DNA from: Fibrivirga algicola
GTDB lineage: Bacteria; Bacteroidota; Bacteroidia; Cytophagales; Spirosomataceae
Length of the DNA stretch: 64,000 nucleotides
Direction: 5' to 3'
Assembly (NCBI RefSeq): GCF_011742925.1
Contig: NZ_WAEL01000004.1
Location: 606,799-670,798, forward strand
A model generated the notes under the pieces. That model ran no database searches. It worked only from the letters and a program-made list of their open reading frames with translations, and was not told where the DNA came from. The translations under genes and the position numbers were made by a program. Below, in pieces: positions 9,509 through 17,489 of the stretch (position 1 is its first letter; every line of letters starts with the position of its first letter).

Positions 9509-11386
9509 TCAGATTGTTTCCTGGGCTGCCATCACTATATCCTCAATTCGCTCCATAACGGCCAGCGACAGGCTGACAGTCGCTGTTTCCGGCGTTCGAT
9601 TGCGTGCCTGTGTATAGTTTTTCTCCAGCCGTAGCGTAGCAGCGTTGATGTTCAGATCATCGACAACCATGTTTCGTTGGGCGAGAAACTTACGGAAATA
9701 GGTAGCCAGATCCGCGCGGGTGATCGGGTCTGTGGTCACCGTTGTTAAGAACGGAACCAGCTGTTGAGGAATGTCGCCGCGCATACCATCCAGAAAAACC
9801 CGCAGCCAATCCAGCGTCAGGATCTGTTCGTAGAGTAGGGCTAGAAAATCGGTAGCCTGCGGACCATCGATGTTGTATTTGTTCAGATCTGTGAGCACCA
9901 GCCAGACAAGTCGTTTCTGCCGGGCTTGTTCCAGCATTTCCAACAGCTTTGGTAGTACTTCAGCCCTGAGCCAAGCCGCCGATGTGGTGTTCATATCCGT
10001 TTGCGAGGTAAACACCGGCACTGGTTGACCAACTTGCCCGGCAATGGCAGCCACCAGTTCGGTGGCACTGAATTTCGATACCAGCTGACCGTCCAGACGC
10101 ATAACCAGATGACCACTGACCGGCAGCATTGTACTTAACACACGCGCACGGAATGTTTTGCCACTGCCAGCCAAACCGTCGGTAGTGAACAACCTCGGCC
10201 GGCCCGACAAGACGGATTGCCAGATTGTTGCCTGAAACGCATCGCAGCCGAGCACGGGCAAAAAGCCATCGACTTCGCCAAGAGACCAGATTGGGCTGTC
10301 GGCAGGATCGGGCGCGGGCAACTCGCCGATTGTTTCTTTGATGTGCGCCTGAATGCCTGACAGCGGTACGCCCCGGTTCAGAACGGGATCACCCGGATTA
10401 GTTGGCCACGCGCCCTGATGCAGCCCGAAGAGCATGAAATCCTGGTCGAAACACGGCCCACCCGATGAGCCACCCAGCGCGTTGACCCGGTGCAAAAACC
10501 GGATGCCCGGAAACACAGCCGGATTAGCAATGACCGGGGCAGCAATAGCTCCCTGGTCAATTTTCAGGGAAGCCCCCGCCGGATGCTGAAAAATCATGAC
10601 CCGTTGCCCCAACCGAGGCACAACCGCATTCGGGTCGAGTCTTGCCCAGCGGCGTTCGGAGCCAATCGGCCGGGCCAGCCGAATAATCGCATAATCCCAG
10701 CAGTTGTTCAGCTCGGTCAGTTCAGGCGGCAACAGATCCATCAATTCCTGCTGATGGCATGTTTTGAAACTAACAAGCCACTGTCGATGCGCATCGATCA
10801 ATACCGTTTTCGACGGGCGAAGCGATAGCGTCCCGTTTCGAAAACCTTCGTAGTTATCAAACTCGACCTGCAAGCGATCGCTCGCCTGCTCATCGGCCAG
10901 TTGCTGATGCGGGTTGGCTGGATCGGGCCTGAACAATTGGCGAACAACGTGCCAGGCCGTAAGTACTAGGTTGGGGCCAACCAAAATGCCGGTCCCTTTC
11001 TGTTTGCCATCGATATGTAGTTTGCAGGCCCATTTCATGCCGTTAAACAGCCCGTAATACAAGGCCTTGGGTAACCCGAAGCCCTGCGCCAGATCAACCA
11101 TCGCCTGCAACTCCGCCGATTGTTTACCCGACTCGACCAGTAACGCTTTTGCCAGCGTTCCGTCTTCGCGCTGATCGTCGACAATGCAGCGGAGCAATTG
11201 CGGCAGGAAACCGGCTGACTGCGCGTAGAGCAGCCCAAGCTTGAACGCATCATCGCCCACGGCCGACTGCGCCACGGCCTCGAAGTTCATCCGCGTGGGC
11301 AACCCCACCTGAGCCTGCAAAAAAAGAGTAGCAAACTCACCGCGCGATACACGTAGCGTCCTGATTATTTGCTCTATACCCAACAT
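9509..11386 (-). CDS. Trypsin-like protease fused to a P-loop NTPase
   Basis: Multidomain protein. Positions below use the longer frame from 11434. Residues 17-110 form a helical N-terminal part that may be an effector-associated adaptor domain. Residues 137-370 are a trypsin-like protease with a complete triad: His162 in LTAWHVV, Asp247 in WDYAII, Ser324 in GGSSGGP. Residues 390-641 hold a P-loop domain (Walker A DGLAGSGKT, 419-427; possible Walker B LVWLVLTDLN). The frame opens at 11434, inside the previous gene; ATG at 11386 fits better and leaves 31 bp after that gene's stop. There is no signal peptide, so the protease should be cytoplasmic. It probably activates or is activated by its operon partners. 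Confidence 0.8.
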   Translation of the reverse strand: MLGIEQIIRTLRVSRGEFATLFLQAQVGLPTRMNFEAVAQSAVGDDAFKLGLLYAQSAGFLPQLLRCIVDDQREDGTLAKALLVESGKQSAELQAMVDLAQGFGLPKALYYGLFNGMKWACKLHIDGKQKGTGILVGPNLVLTAWHVVRQLFRPDPANPHQQLADEQASDRLQVEFDNYEGFRNGTLSLRPSKTVLIDAHRQWLVSFKTCHQQELMDLLPPELTELNNCWDYAIIRLARPIGSERRWARLDPNAVVPRLGQRVMIFQHPAGASLKIDQGAIAAPVIANPAVFPGIRFLHRVNALGGSSGGPCFDQDFMLFGLHQGAWPTNPGDPVLNRGVPLSGIQAHIKETIGELPAPDPADSPIWSLGEVDGFLPVLGCDAFQATIWQSVLSGRPRLFTTDGLAGSGKTFRARVLSTMLPVSGHLVMRLDGQLVSKFSATELVAAIAGQVGQPVPVFTSQTDMNTTSAAWLRAEVLPKLLEMLEQARQKRLVWLVLTDLNKYNIDGPQATDFLALLYEQILTLDWLRVFLDGMRGDIPQQLVPFLTTVTTDPITRADLATYFRKFLAQRNMVVDDLNINAATLRLEKNYTQARNRTPETATVSLSLAVMERIEDIVMAAQETI

Positions 11387-11417
11387 ATCGCTCCTGTTCG
11401 CTCCTTCGATGACCACT

Positions 11418-12620
11418 TTAATCCACCAAAACACCCTGCGCCCGAAGGCGATCCCGCAAGGTTACAGGTACGTCCCCATCGACCGAATCGAGGATATGCA
11501 TCAGCGTGTGCCCCCAATTGGTTCTCGGCACCCTGGAACGACCGGCATAGTGCAACCCGCACACCATCGTTGGCCGACCGGCGTGCACAATGGCTGATCC
11601 TGAATTCCCGCCGAGGGTAGTGGCGTCATGCGCCAGTGTACGGTTAGTAAGTCCTGAATCCAACGCGATCAGCTCGCCCGGAGCCAGTCGTTTCAAGCCG
11701 TAAGTAGACTTGAAGAGCTGCTCCAGCAACGTCAGGGTTACGCCCGACCCAACGGCTGGCATACCCGGATTAGCCGGATACCCAATGGTGTAAATGAACG
11801 TACCCAGTTCAGCCCAGTCGGGCGTTTGTTCAATGCCCAGTGCTTCTTCGAATTCGGTGCCAGCAGTACGAGGTTCAAGTTCAATCAGGGCGGCGTCGGT
11901 ATCAGCATGGTTTATATCGACACCCAACGTTGTGCCGCTGAACAGGACCGATTTAGGCAGACGTACCTGGGCCATGGTCGACGTTTGGTATTCATGCCCG
12001 AAGTTGATCGTCACACCTTTCCGAAAAATCCAGCTACCCGTTGGTCCTTTATCGGCAACGGCATCAAGCACATGCCGATTGGTAAACAGCAGATTATCAG
12101 ACACTAAAAACCCCGTTCCCACAAACTTACCGCTGGCTTTCGGGTAGTTGATTCGCGCCACACAACGCAATGCCTGGCGAAGGTTGGGTTCGGCGGCAAT
12201 TAACTGGTCAGACCAACTCCCGGCCGGACTGGTAGTAAGGTCAACCTGCCCGTCGCGAATCATAAACGACGGCCGTGAACCGTCGAGCCGGACGATACTT
12301 TCCAGATTCGCCAGTTCGTCTGGGTTATTGGCCAACAGTGCATCATCGTCGTCGCGCACGATACGTAAGGCTATATCGGCCTGTTTTACCAGTTTTTGAG
12401 TCAACCGGTGCAGTGAAGGTTTATCGCCAAAATGGCGTTTAATCACATCCGACCAGCCATACCGGGCGTAATCGAGCCGCTCGGTAATGCCCGAATTGGT
12501 CAGATCGGGTTTGGGTTCAGCCCCTTCTCTCGATTCGAGCAAACTTCCAGCTGGTCCGCCACGAGTCAGTATGTTACGGTAGTAAGCCGCCGCAGCAGGC
12601 GGTGTGTCGTGCGTGTTCAT
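11418..12620 (-). CDS. Trypsin-like serine protease
   Basis: A 400-aa protein. About 150 N-terminal residues precede a chymotrypsin-fold protease with triad His183 (FTNRHVLD), Asp242 (HADTDAALIE) and Ser340 (GGNSGSAIV). It lacks a signal peptide, so it is likely intracellular. The N-terminal part is of unknown fold and contains a helix-rich stretch around residues 60-110. It is the second gene of the operon, after a small membrane protein, and lies just upstream of a second protein with the same catalytic domain. The two proteases are only distantly alike and have different fusion partners, so they probably divide roles rather than duplicate one. Confidence 0.85.
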   Translation of the reverse strand: MNTHDTPPAAAAYYRNILTRGGPAGSLLESREGAEPKPDLTNSGITERLDYARYGWSDVIKRHFGDKPSLHRLTQKLVKQADIALRIVRDDDDALLANNPDELANLESIVRLDGSRPSFMIRDGQVDLTTSPAGSWSDQLIAAEPNLRQALRCVARINYPKASGKFVGTGFLVSDNLLFTNRHVLDAVADKGPTGSWIFRKGVTINFGHEYQTSTMAQVRLPKSVLFSGTTLGVDINHADTDAALIELEPRTAGTEFEEALGIEQTPDWAELGTFIYTIGYPANPGMPAVGSGVTLTLLEQLFKSTYGLKRLAPGELIALDSGLTNRTLAHDATTLGGNSGSAIVHAGRPTMVCGLHYAGRSRVPRTNWGHTLMHILDSVDGDVPVTLRDRLRAQGVLVD

Positions 12621-12638
12621 GGAGTGGAATTGGTTAAC

Positions 12639-12687
12639 GGGTACGTACCTGGCCCAGGCAAACGTTTACCGGGTCAGGTACGTACCT
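12639..12687. repeat. Imperfect inverted repeat built on GGTACGTACC
   Basis: Two copies of the palindrome GGTACGTACC (12640-12649 and 12677-12686) lie in 17-nt arms that pair with two mismatches. They fill the 69-bp gap between the membrane-protein gene and the protease gene. It could be an attenuating hairpin inside the operon. Confidence 0.6.
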
Positions 12688-12689
12688 GT

Positions 12690-13064
12690 TTATTGATACC
12701 AGGGTGTCGAAAATTCACGAGCTGGCCGACCGACACCTTCGCGTTCACCCTGTTTGGCTAGTGGCGTTGGCTGTCCCGACAGACTGGTGATACCGCCCGC
12801 TGCGTTGAACACCAGAAAGCCGTTGATGATCGCCATCAGATAATCGACCACGGCTGTTGAGCCGGAAACGGCGGCGCCTATTTCACAAACGAGTATACCA
12901 ATGGCCAGGGCCAGCCATTTCGGATTAAAATCAAATGCTTTCTGTAGCCCGTTGGCAATCACGTAGGTCACTCCCGTAGCACCGGCAAATGTGGTGATGC
13001 TGTTTGTCGTGAAGAAGTCGTTGGGTAATGCCTGCGCGACAGTGTTCAGGAGTAGAGTAACCAT
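12690..13064 (-). CDS. Small membrane protein heading the protease/NTPase/nuclease operon
   Basis: A 124-aa protein of unknown family. It appears to have three hydrophobic segments (about residues 20-40, 48-68, 73-95), then a polar 30-residue tail with several Lys/Arg (LAKQGEREGVGRPAREF). The size and layout resemble holins or other small membrane-active proteins. As first gene of an operon with two trypsin-like proteases it might be a membrane effector or anchor, perhaps trimmed in its basic tail. That is inference; no motif proves it. It is not a gasdermin, which is about twice as long. Confidence 0.65.
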   Translation of the reverse strand: MVTLLLNTVAQALPNDFFTTNSITTFAGATGVTYVIANGLQKAFDFNPKWLALAIGILVCEIGAAVSGSTAVVDYLMAIINGFLVFNAAGGITSLSGQPTPLAKQGEREGVGRPAREFSTPWYQ

Positions 13065-13093
13065 AGCAGAACGATTTAGGAGATGTTGTGTAC

Positions 13094-13101
13094 CAAATGT
13101 A
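13094..13101 (-). promoter_or_regulatory. -7 box for the protease/NTPase/nuclease operon
   Basis: CAAATGTA on the plus strand reads TACATTTG on the minus strand, a perfect TAnnTTTG -7 box, 30 bp before the ATG at 13064. No clear -33 box is seen. Confidence 0.45.
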
Positions 13102-13203
13102 TCTGATTACCAAATTACTACATCTGAACACTTCGTACATTTATTTTACGTAGCAACCCGTAATTTTCCAGCCTGATAACATACCTGACTAACCCTCCCT
13201 GTC

Positions 13204-13671
13204 ATGCAACTACGACATCTGATTCTTGTTAGCTCACTGCTCCTGTCGACCGGCACTCTGGCCCAGACGCCTTTCCACGACGTGATAAAAAATCAGGATA
13301 AGCAACGCTTTACCGCTCAGATTCAGAAAGACTCCGTAGCGTTGACTCGGCTCCTTTCCGACAAGCTGGTTTACTCGCACTCGAATGGCGTGGTTGAAAC
13401 AAAACGGCAGTTCATTCACAGCCTGATAACTGGCCGATGGAATTACCAATCTATTGAAACAGATAGCGTGAAGGTTCGCCTGATCGATAACTCGCTCGCC
13501 ATTGTTACAGGCCGTGCCCGCGTAACCTTGCTGATAGAGGGCAAGCCAACCCCGATACTGATGGCCTACACAGATATCTGGCAGTTGCAACGGAGTAAGC
13601 GCGTGAACAACGTTGCCACCGGCCGATGGCAACTACTCTCCTGGGCGGCAGGGCGCTTACCTACTCCGTAG
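13204..13671 (+). CDS. Secreted SnoaL/NTF2-like (DUF4440) protein
   Basis: A 155-aa protein with a signal peptide (LILVSSLLLSTGTLAQ) and one NTF2-like cone domain of the DUF4440 type: DSVALTRLLSDKLVYSHSNG, then TKRQFI and a C-terminal TDIWQ...GRWQLLSW. Such proteins are common periplasmic or exported proteins of unknown ligand. It is the only plus-strand gene between the two minus-strand gene sets of this island and need not belong to either. Confidence 0.75.
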   Translation: MQLRHLILVSSLLLSTGTLAQTPFHDVIKNQDKQRFTAQIQKDSVALTRLLSDKLVYSHSNGVVETKRQFIHSLITGRWNYQSIETDSVKVRLIDNSLAIVTGRARVTLLIEGKPTPILMAYTDIWQLQRSKRVNNVATGRWQLLSWAAGRLPTP

Positions 13672-13677
13672 TGTTAC

Positions 13678-13917
13678 TTACAGACCCGACACCATCCGGC
13701 GGGCATAATAGGTCACTACCGAAACCACCAGTACAACACCCGTATCGACTACAACCAGCGGAAACAGCTCACCAGATAATCGATTGATTAATAAGCCTAT
13801 ACTGACAAATATACCAACCAGCCAACCGACAGGAAGTGGTTTGTTTACCCGATTAGCCAGGTAGAGTCCAATGAGCACGCCGCTTAGATAGGGCAGGCAT
13901 TCGATGAAGAATCGCAT
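13678..13917 (-). CDS. Small integral membrane protein
   Basis: A 79-aa protein with about three hydrophobic helices (roughly residues 7-22, 30-45, 50-70) and a basic C-terminal end (YYARRMVSGL), with no recognised family. It is last in the minus-strand set that begins at 17210, 14 bp after the previous gene. Its stop lies 6 bp from the convergent DUF4440 stop. Confidence 0.6.
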   Translation of the reverse strand: MRFFIECLPYLSGVLIGLYLANRVNKPLPVGWLVGIFVSIGLLINRLSGELFPLVVVDTGVVLVVSVVTYYARRMVSGL

Positions 13918-13931
13918 GGGTCAGGTAGCGC

Positions 13932-14174
13932 TTATGGGTTTGGAAAAGTCGGGGCAGCACCGCCATCTAGTACAGTGATGGCGGTATCGGCGGTCAGTGT
14001 AGACGACTCTGAGGTAGTTACTTCGTCATTCGCCGCGTTCGTGGGCGCTCCACCCGCATCGACCGTATCGATAGCAGTTCCGGTAGTTGCCGGCAAGGTA
14101 GCCGACGAGGCCGCTAAGTCGGTTGTGCTGACGGTGGGGCTCTTGGGGTCGTCCAGTTCGATGATAATTCGCAT
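13932..14174 (-). CDS. Small acidic Thr/Ala-rich protein with repeated DAGGAPT-like motif
   Basis: An 80-aa protein starting MRIIIELDD and then turning into a Ser/Thr/Ala-rich, probably disordered chain. Two related segments are visible: IDTVDAGGAPT (about residues 37-47) and ITVLDGGAAPT (66-76, near the C-terminus). I know no function for it. A structured leader and a repeated short motif are features of modified or processed peptides, and proteases are encoded nearby, but no modifying enzyme is seen. It lies 13 bp downstream of the 85-aa protein gene in the same direction. Confidence 0.55.
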   Translation of the reverse strand: MRIIIELDDPKSPTVSTTDLAASSATLPATTGTAIDTVDAGGAPTNAANDEVTTSESSTLTADTAITVLDGGAAPTFPNP

Positions 14175-14187
14175 GACTAGGGTGTGT

Positions 14188-14445
14188 TTAGTTGTTCAGA
14201 ATGGCGTATCGACCTTCGAAAGCGACCGAGATATTGGTGAGGTTCTTGACCGTAATCCAGTACGTGCATCGTGTGGCATCGCCCCGCTCAACGGCTACCT
14301 CCCAGTCTAGTTCGGGGCTTCCGTTTCTGGGCGTAGTGGGCATTACGTACCAGACCACATGCCAGGTAGCGGGCCAGTTGAAGGTAAAATAGCGTACTGT
14401 CTGGTTGGGGGCAAGTGTGCCCGTAAATTGAACACCGGTACTCAT
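14188..14445 (-). CDS. Free-standing copy of the propeller protein's C-terminal domain
   Basis: An 85-aa protein of about 80 aligned residues, of which roughly 55 of 82 are identical to the last domain of the neighbouring 847-aa propeller protein: GVQFTGTLA, NQTVRYFTF, WPATWHV, TYWI and EGRYAIL are shared. It is probably all-beta. The two genes are adjacent (28-bp gap), so this looks like a local duplication of one domain. Function is unknown; it could be a subunit that binds the same partner as the propeller protein, or an antagonist. Confidence 0.75.
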   Translation of the reverse strand: MSTGVQFTGTLAPNQTVRYFTFNWPATWHVVWYVMPTTPRNGSPELDWEVAVERGDATRCTYWITVKNLTNISVAFEGRYAILNN

Positions 14446-14473
14446 GGGTATGCTGGTTTAGAATTCAGGAAAA

Positions 14474-17017
14474 TCAGTTATAGCTTAGAATGGCGTATCG
14501 GCCTTCGATCGTGACCGGTGCCGCTTTCAGGTTCGTGACCGAGATCCAGTATGTCGCATATTCGGCATCGGCTCGTTCTACCTGTACATTCCACTTCACC
14601 TGCGGGCTACCCACCATGGGATTAGTGGGCATAATGGTCCAGATAACATGCCAGGTGGCGGGCCAGCGGAACGTAAAATACCTGACCGTCTGGTTGGCCG
14701 CCAACGTACCGGTGAATTGCACCCCACACACCGGATTGGCCAAGAGCCCATCGACCGGAATTTCCCAGACTCCCCGGTTGCGCAAACCTACTCGTAACAA
14801 CCGGGCGTGCGGATGGTACAGCAGGTCGATGGCCAGTGAATTGGGGAGACCGTTGGCAAAAGCGGTCCAGGTGGTGCCGCCATTGAGTGACTGATACACG
14901 CCTGCGTCGGCGGCTATCCAGATGCGGTTGGCATTACCGGGATGTACCTCAACGGCATTGATCGGCAACACGGGCAGTCCGGCACTGAAATCGGTCCAGG
15001 TCGATCCACCATCCGACGACCGGAAAACCCGCCCGCCTGTGCGGCTGCTGTAGGTCAGCCAGATTCGGTTTACGTTTCCGGGCTGCACATACGCATCGCT
15101 CAGGTACGCGCCTGTCCGGGGGCTGGTCAGTTCGGTGAGGGCCCAGGCAGTACCCGACCAGTTGAGCACAAAGACACGCCCGCCGGTCGTTCCAACCAGT
15201 AGTCGCCCATCCGTGGGCATACTCATAGCCGAGGCTACCAGCCCGGCAGGCAGAGCAATCTCCGTCCAGTTGGTTCCTCTGTTTCGCGAGATAAAGACGC
15301 TTTGTCCTGCCTGAGCAATGGTATCATTATTGGATTCCATCGGCGGATAAAACAGCCGACTATACCCGTCAGGTACGTTTGGTCCTATCCAGCTAAACGA
15401 ACTCCAGTTGCCTTTTACCGTCGAACGGGCCATGCCCATGCCGAAGTACGACTGGAAGACTACGTCGGGACTGGCCCGGTTTACGGCACAATCGCCTCCA
15501 TCGCCATCAGCTACATGCTCCCATACGCGAGCCCCTGTGTAGCGAATGGTGCCGTTGTCCTGCGTACCGGCCAACAGCCACCGCGACGAGCCATAATCTT
15601 GGGCCATGTACTCGATCTCGGCTGTGCCTAACCCGGCGTTTCGTGAAATCCAGGACGTACCCCGGTTGGTCGACATGAACAGGCCACCGTCGTTACCCAC
15701 GTAAATCCGGTCCGGGTTGGTTCGGTCAACGGCAATGGCATGCTGATCGGGGTGAATATCATCGCCAGTTTTGTTGGAAATGGTCACCCACGTCCAGGTT
15801 GTACCAGACAACGTACCCCGGTAAGCTTCGATAGCTCCGGCATAAATCTGGTTAGCATTGTCGGGAGCGACATCCAGAAACCAGTCGTACCAGGCCTGTC
15901 CTGTCGACAGACCAGGGGGCTGGGTAATGGCCGTCCAGGCACCGTCAGCCGTGGCCCGCCGCCAGAGATAGCCCGTTGCGCCAGTAGCCCCAAAGGCATA
16001 GGCCACGCCCGGGTTACCGGGGGCAATGGCAACAGCAAGCCGGTTAAACCCACCCGGCGAACCGGGCAGGGTAACGGCTGCCCAAGTAGTCCCCCCATTT
16101 GTTGATCGAAACAAACCACCTGAACAGGCGGCCAGCACTTCCGCCGTGGCACCACCCGCCGGATGCATGGCCAGATCCCAGCAACGGTCAGCGCGGCGTA
16201 ATGTCCAGTTCGCCCCCGCGTCGGTCGATTCATAGATACCATTCGTTGTTGCCGCCAACATATGACTGGCGTTGGCCGGATCAACAATCAGGTCGTAGAA
16301 CCCCTGCCCGACAAAGGGCGCGGTCGCGTGCACGGTCCAGGTAGTGCCGCCATTGGTCGACCGCATCAGTCCCGCGCCCAGTCCGGCATAAAAATTACCT
16401 TCACCCGTTCCGCAATACACGGTAGACGGGGCTGATGGCACAAAGGCAATGGCACCAACCGTAAGCGTTGGGGCATAATCAGTCCGGGGTGCCCAGGTTT
16501 CACCCTGATTAAAACTTTCCCATAACCCGCCGCCCGCCGACCCGCACAGCAGGTGGCTGGCATTAGCCGGATCGATGGCAATAGCCGCTACCCGCCCCGA
16601 CACCACCACGCGGCTCTCGCCGTAGGTCTGTCCGTTTGTCATGGAACTTGGTCCCACAAAACGCCACTGCGGCCCGATGCCCGTTGGCGGAGACATTAGG
16701 ATAGTGGTCTGCTCGTCGGTTCCTTCGCGGAGGGCCATATCAGTGTCCGACGGCATGCCTAGTGCCTGAGTCGCGTCAATGAGTGCTTGGGCGTAATCAG
16801 CCGTTGCAGACTCTTCGGCAACCGCTTCTCGTTCGCCTCCCGATTTCTTACGGCCACGGGGCTTGTCGGTCGACTCTGATTCAATGGCCGTTGCCGGCAG
16901 ATCACGCTCCTCGACAAAAGCCAAGAGCCGCTGTAATACTTTACCGCCTTCCGGGCGTATAGGCGTAGGCCGGGTTGATTCGCGCGAATCCAAAACAGCA
17001 TCAAAAGGTCCTTTCAT
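14474..17017 (-). CDS. BNR/sialidase-like beta-propeller protein with C-terminal binding domain
   Basis: An 847-aa protein. Residues 1-110 are polar and low in complexity, with no signal peptide. From about 115 to 755 there are BNR/Asp-box repeats (GGLWESFNQGETW, MRSTNGGTTW, YESTDAGANW, FRSTNGGTTW, FMSTNRGTSW, FISRNRGTNW, FRSSDGGSTW, YQSLNGGTTW), as in VPS10/sialidase-like propellers. The last 85 residues match the adjacent small gene at 14188-14445. No catalytic site of true sialidases is evident, so binding is more likely than hydrolysis. The lack of a signal peptide suggests a cytoplasmic role or a non-Sec export route. Confidence 0.8.
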   Translation of the reverse strand: MKGPFDAVLDSRESTRPTPIRPEGGKVLQRLLAFVEERDLPATAIESESTDKPRGRKKSGGEREAVAEESATADYAQALIDATQALGMPSDTDMALREGTDEQTTILMSPPTGIGPQWRFVGPSSMTNGQTYGESRVVVSGRVAAIAIDPANASHLLCGSAGGGLWESFNQGETWAPRTDYAPTLTVGAIAFVPSAPSTVYCGTGEGNFYAGLGAGLMRSTNGGTTWTVHATAPFVGQGFYDLIVDPANASHMLAATTNGIYESTDAGANWTLRRADRCWDLAMHPAGGATAEVLAACSGGLFRSTNGGTTWAAVTLPGSPGGFNRLAVAIAPGNPGVAYAFGATGATGYLWRRATADGAWTAITQPPGLSTGQAWYDWFLDVAPDNANQIYAGAIEAYRGTLSGTTWTWVTISNKTGDDIHPDQHAIAVDRTNPDRIYVGNDGGLFMSTNRGTSWISRNAGLGTAEIEYMAQDYGSSRWLLAGTQDNGTIRYTGARVWEHVADGDGGDCAVNRASPDVVFQSYFGMGMARSTVKGNWSSFSWIGPNVPDGYSRLFYPPMESNNDTIAQAGQSVFISRNRGTNWTEIALPAGLVASAMSMPTDGRLLVGTTGGRVFVLNWSGTAWALTELTSPRTGAYLSDAYVQPGNVNRIWLTYSSRTGGRVFRSSDGGSTWTDFSAGLPVLPINAVEVHPGNANRIWIAADAGVYQSLNGGTTWTAFANGLPNSLAIDLLYHPHARLLRVGLRNRGVWEIPVDGLLANPVCGVQFTGTLAANQTVRYFTFRWPATWHVIWTIMPTNPMVGSPQVKWNVQVERADAEYATYWISVTNLKAAPVTIEGRYAILSYN

Positions 17018-17021
17018 GGGT

Positions 17022-17210
17022 TTAGTCTTCTTTTTGGTGTGTGGCTGAATCAGCCCGAGAGTCGGGCTGGCACTCTGCGGGAGGCTCAGGTACGTTGGTG
17101 TTTTTCTCGGGGAGATCGTCGGGGGTTTCGGGCTGGCTTTCCCGTGCCTGAAGAAACTGGGCCAGCCTTTCTGCCGCTTTATTGTCTGGTTCGTTCGGGC
17201 TTCGTCTCAT
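17022..17210 (-). CDS. Small charged hypothetical protein
   Basis: A 62-aa, highly polar protein (MRRSPNEPDNKAAERLAQFL, then Pro/Glu/Asp-rich), with a short helix near residues 12-25 and the rest probably disordered. It ends 4 bp before the propeller gene and is probably its operon leader. The N-terminal helix recalls KVLQRLLAFVEERD in the propeller protein's N-terminus, so both may dock to the same partner. No known family. Confidence 0.5.
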   Translation of the reverse strand: MRRSPNEPDNKAAERLAQFLQARESQPETPDDLPEKNTNVPEPPAECQPDSRADSATHQKED

Positions 17211-17489
17211 TAGTAACGGCGTTTATTTCGAAGCGAATGACTCACAATCAAGCACTTGCATCAAGCGTATTACTACCTGTTGCAGTACGTAGAAACGCGG
17301 CTTTTATTTACCATTATACCATATAGTAAACTTGACAACCGTACACGAAAAGTCTGTAGAATAGCTGTTTCGCTGCACGCGCTTTTAGCCAAAGGTGTGC
17401 ACCATACTGGGTAAGCCAACCGCAGTTTTGTAGTTTAGCGGCCCCATTTAGGCCAAACTCTTCAGGCAACTCCGGCCGAAACTCCTCTT

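Noticed and set aside
12690..13064. Bacterial gasdermin next to proteases
   Set aside because: The product is about 124 aa with multiple hydrophobic helices; gasdermins are about 250 aa, soluble and mostly beta.
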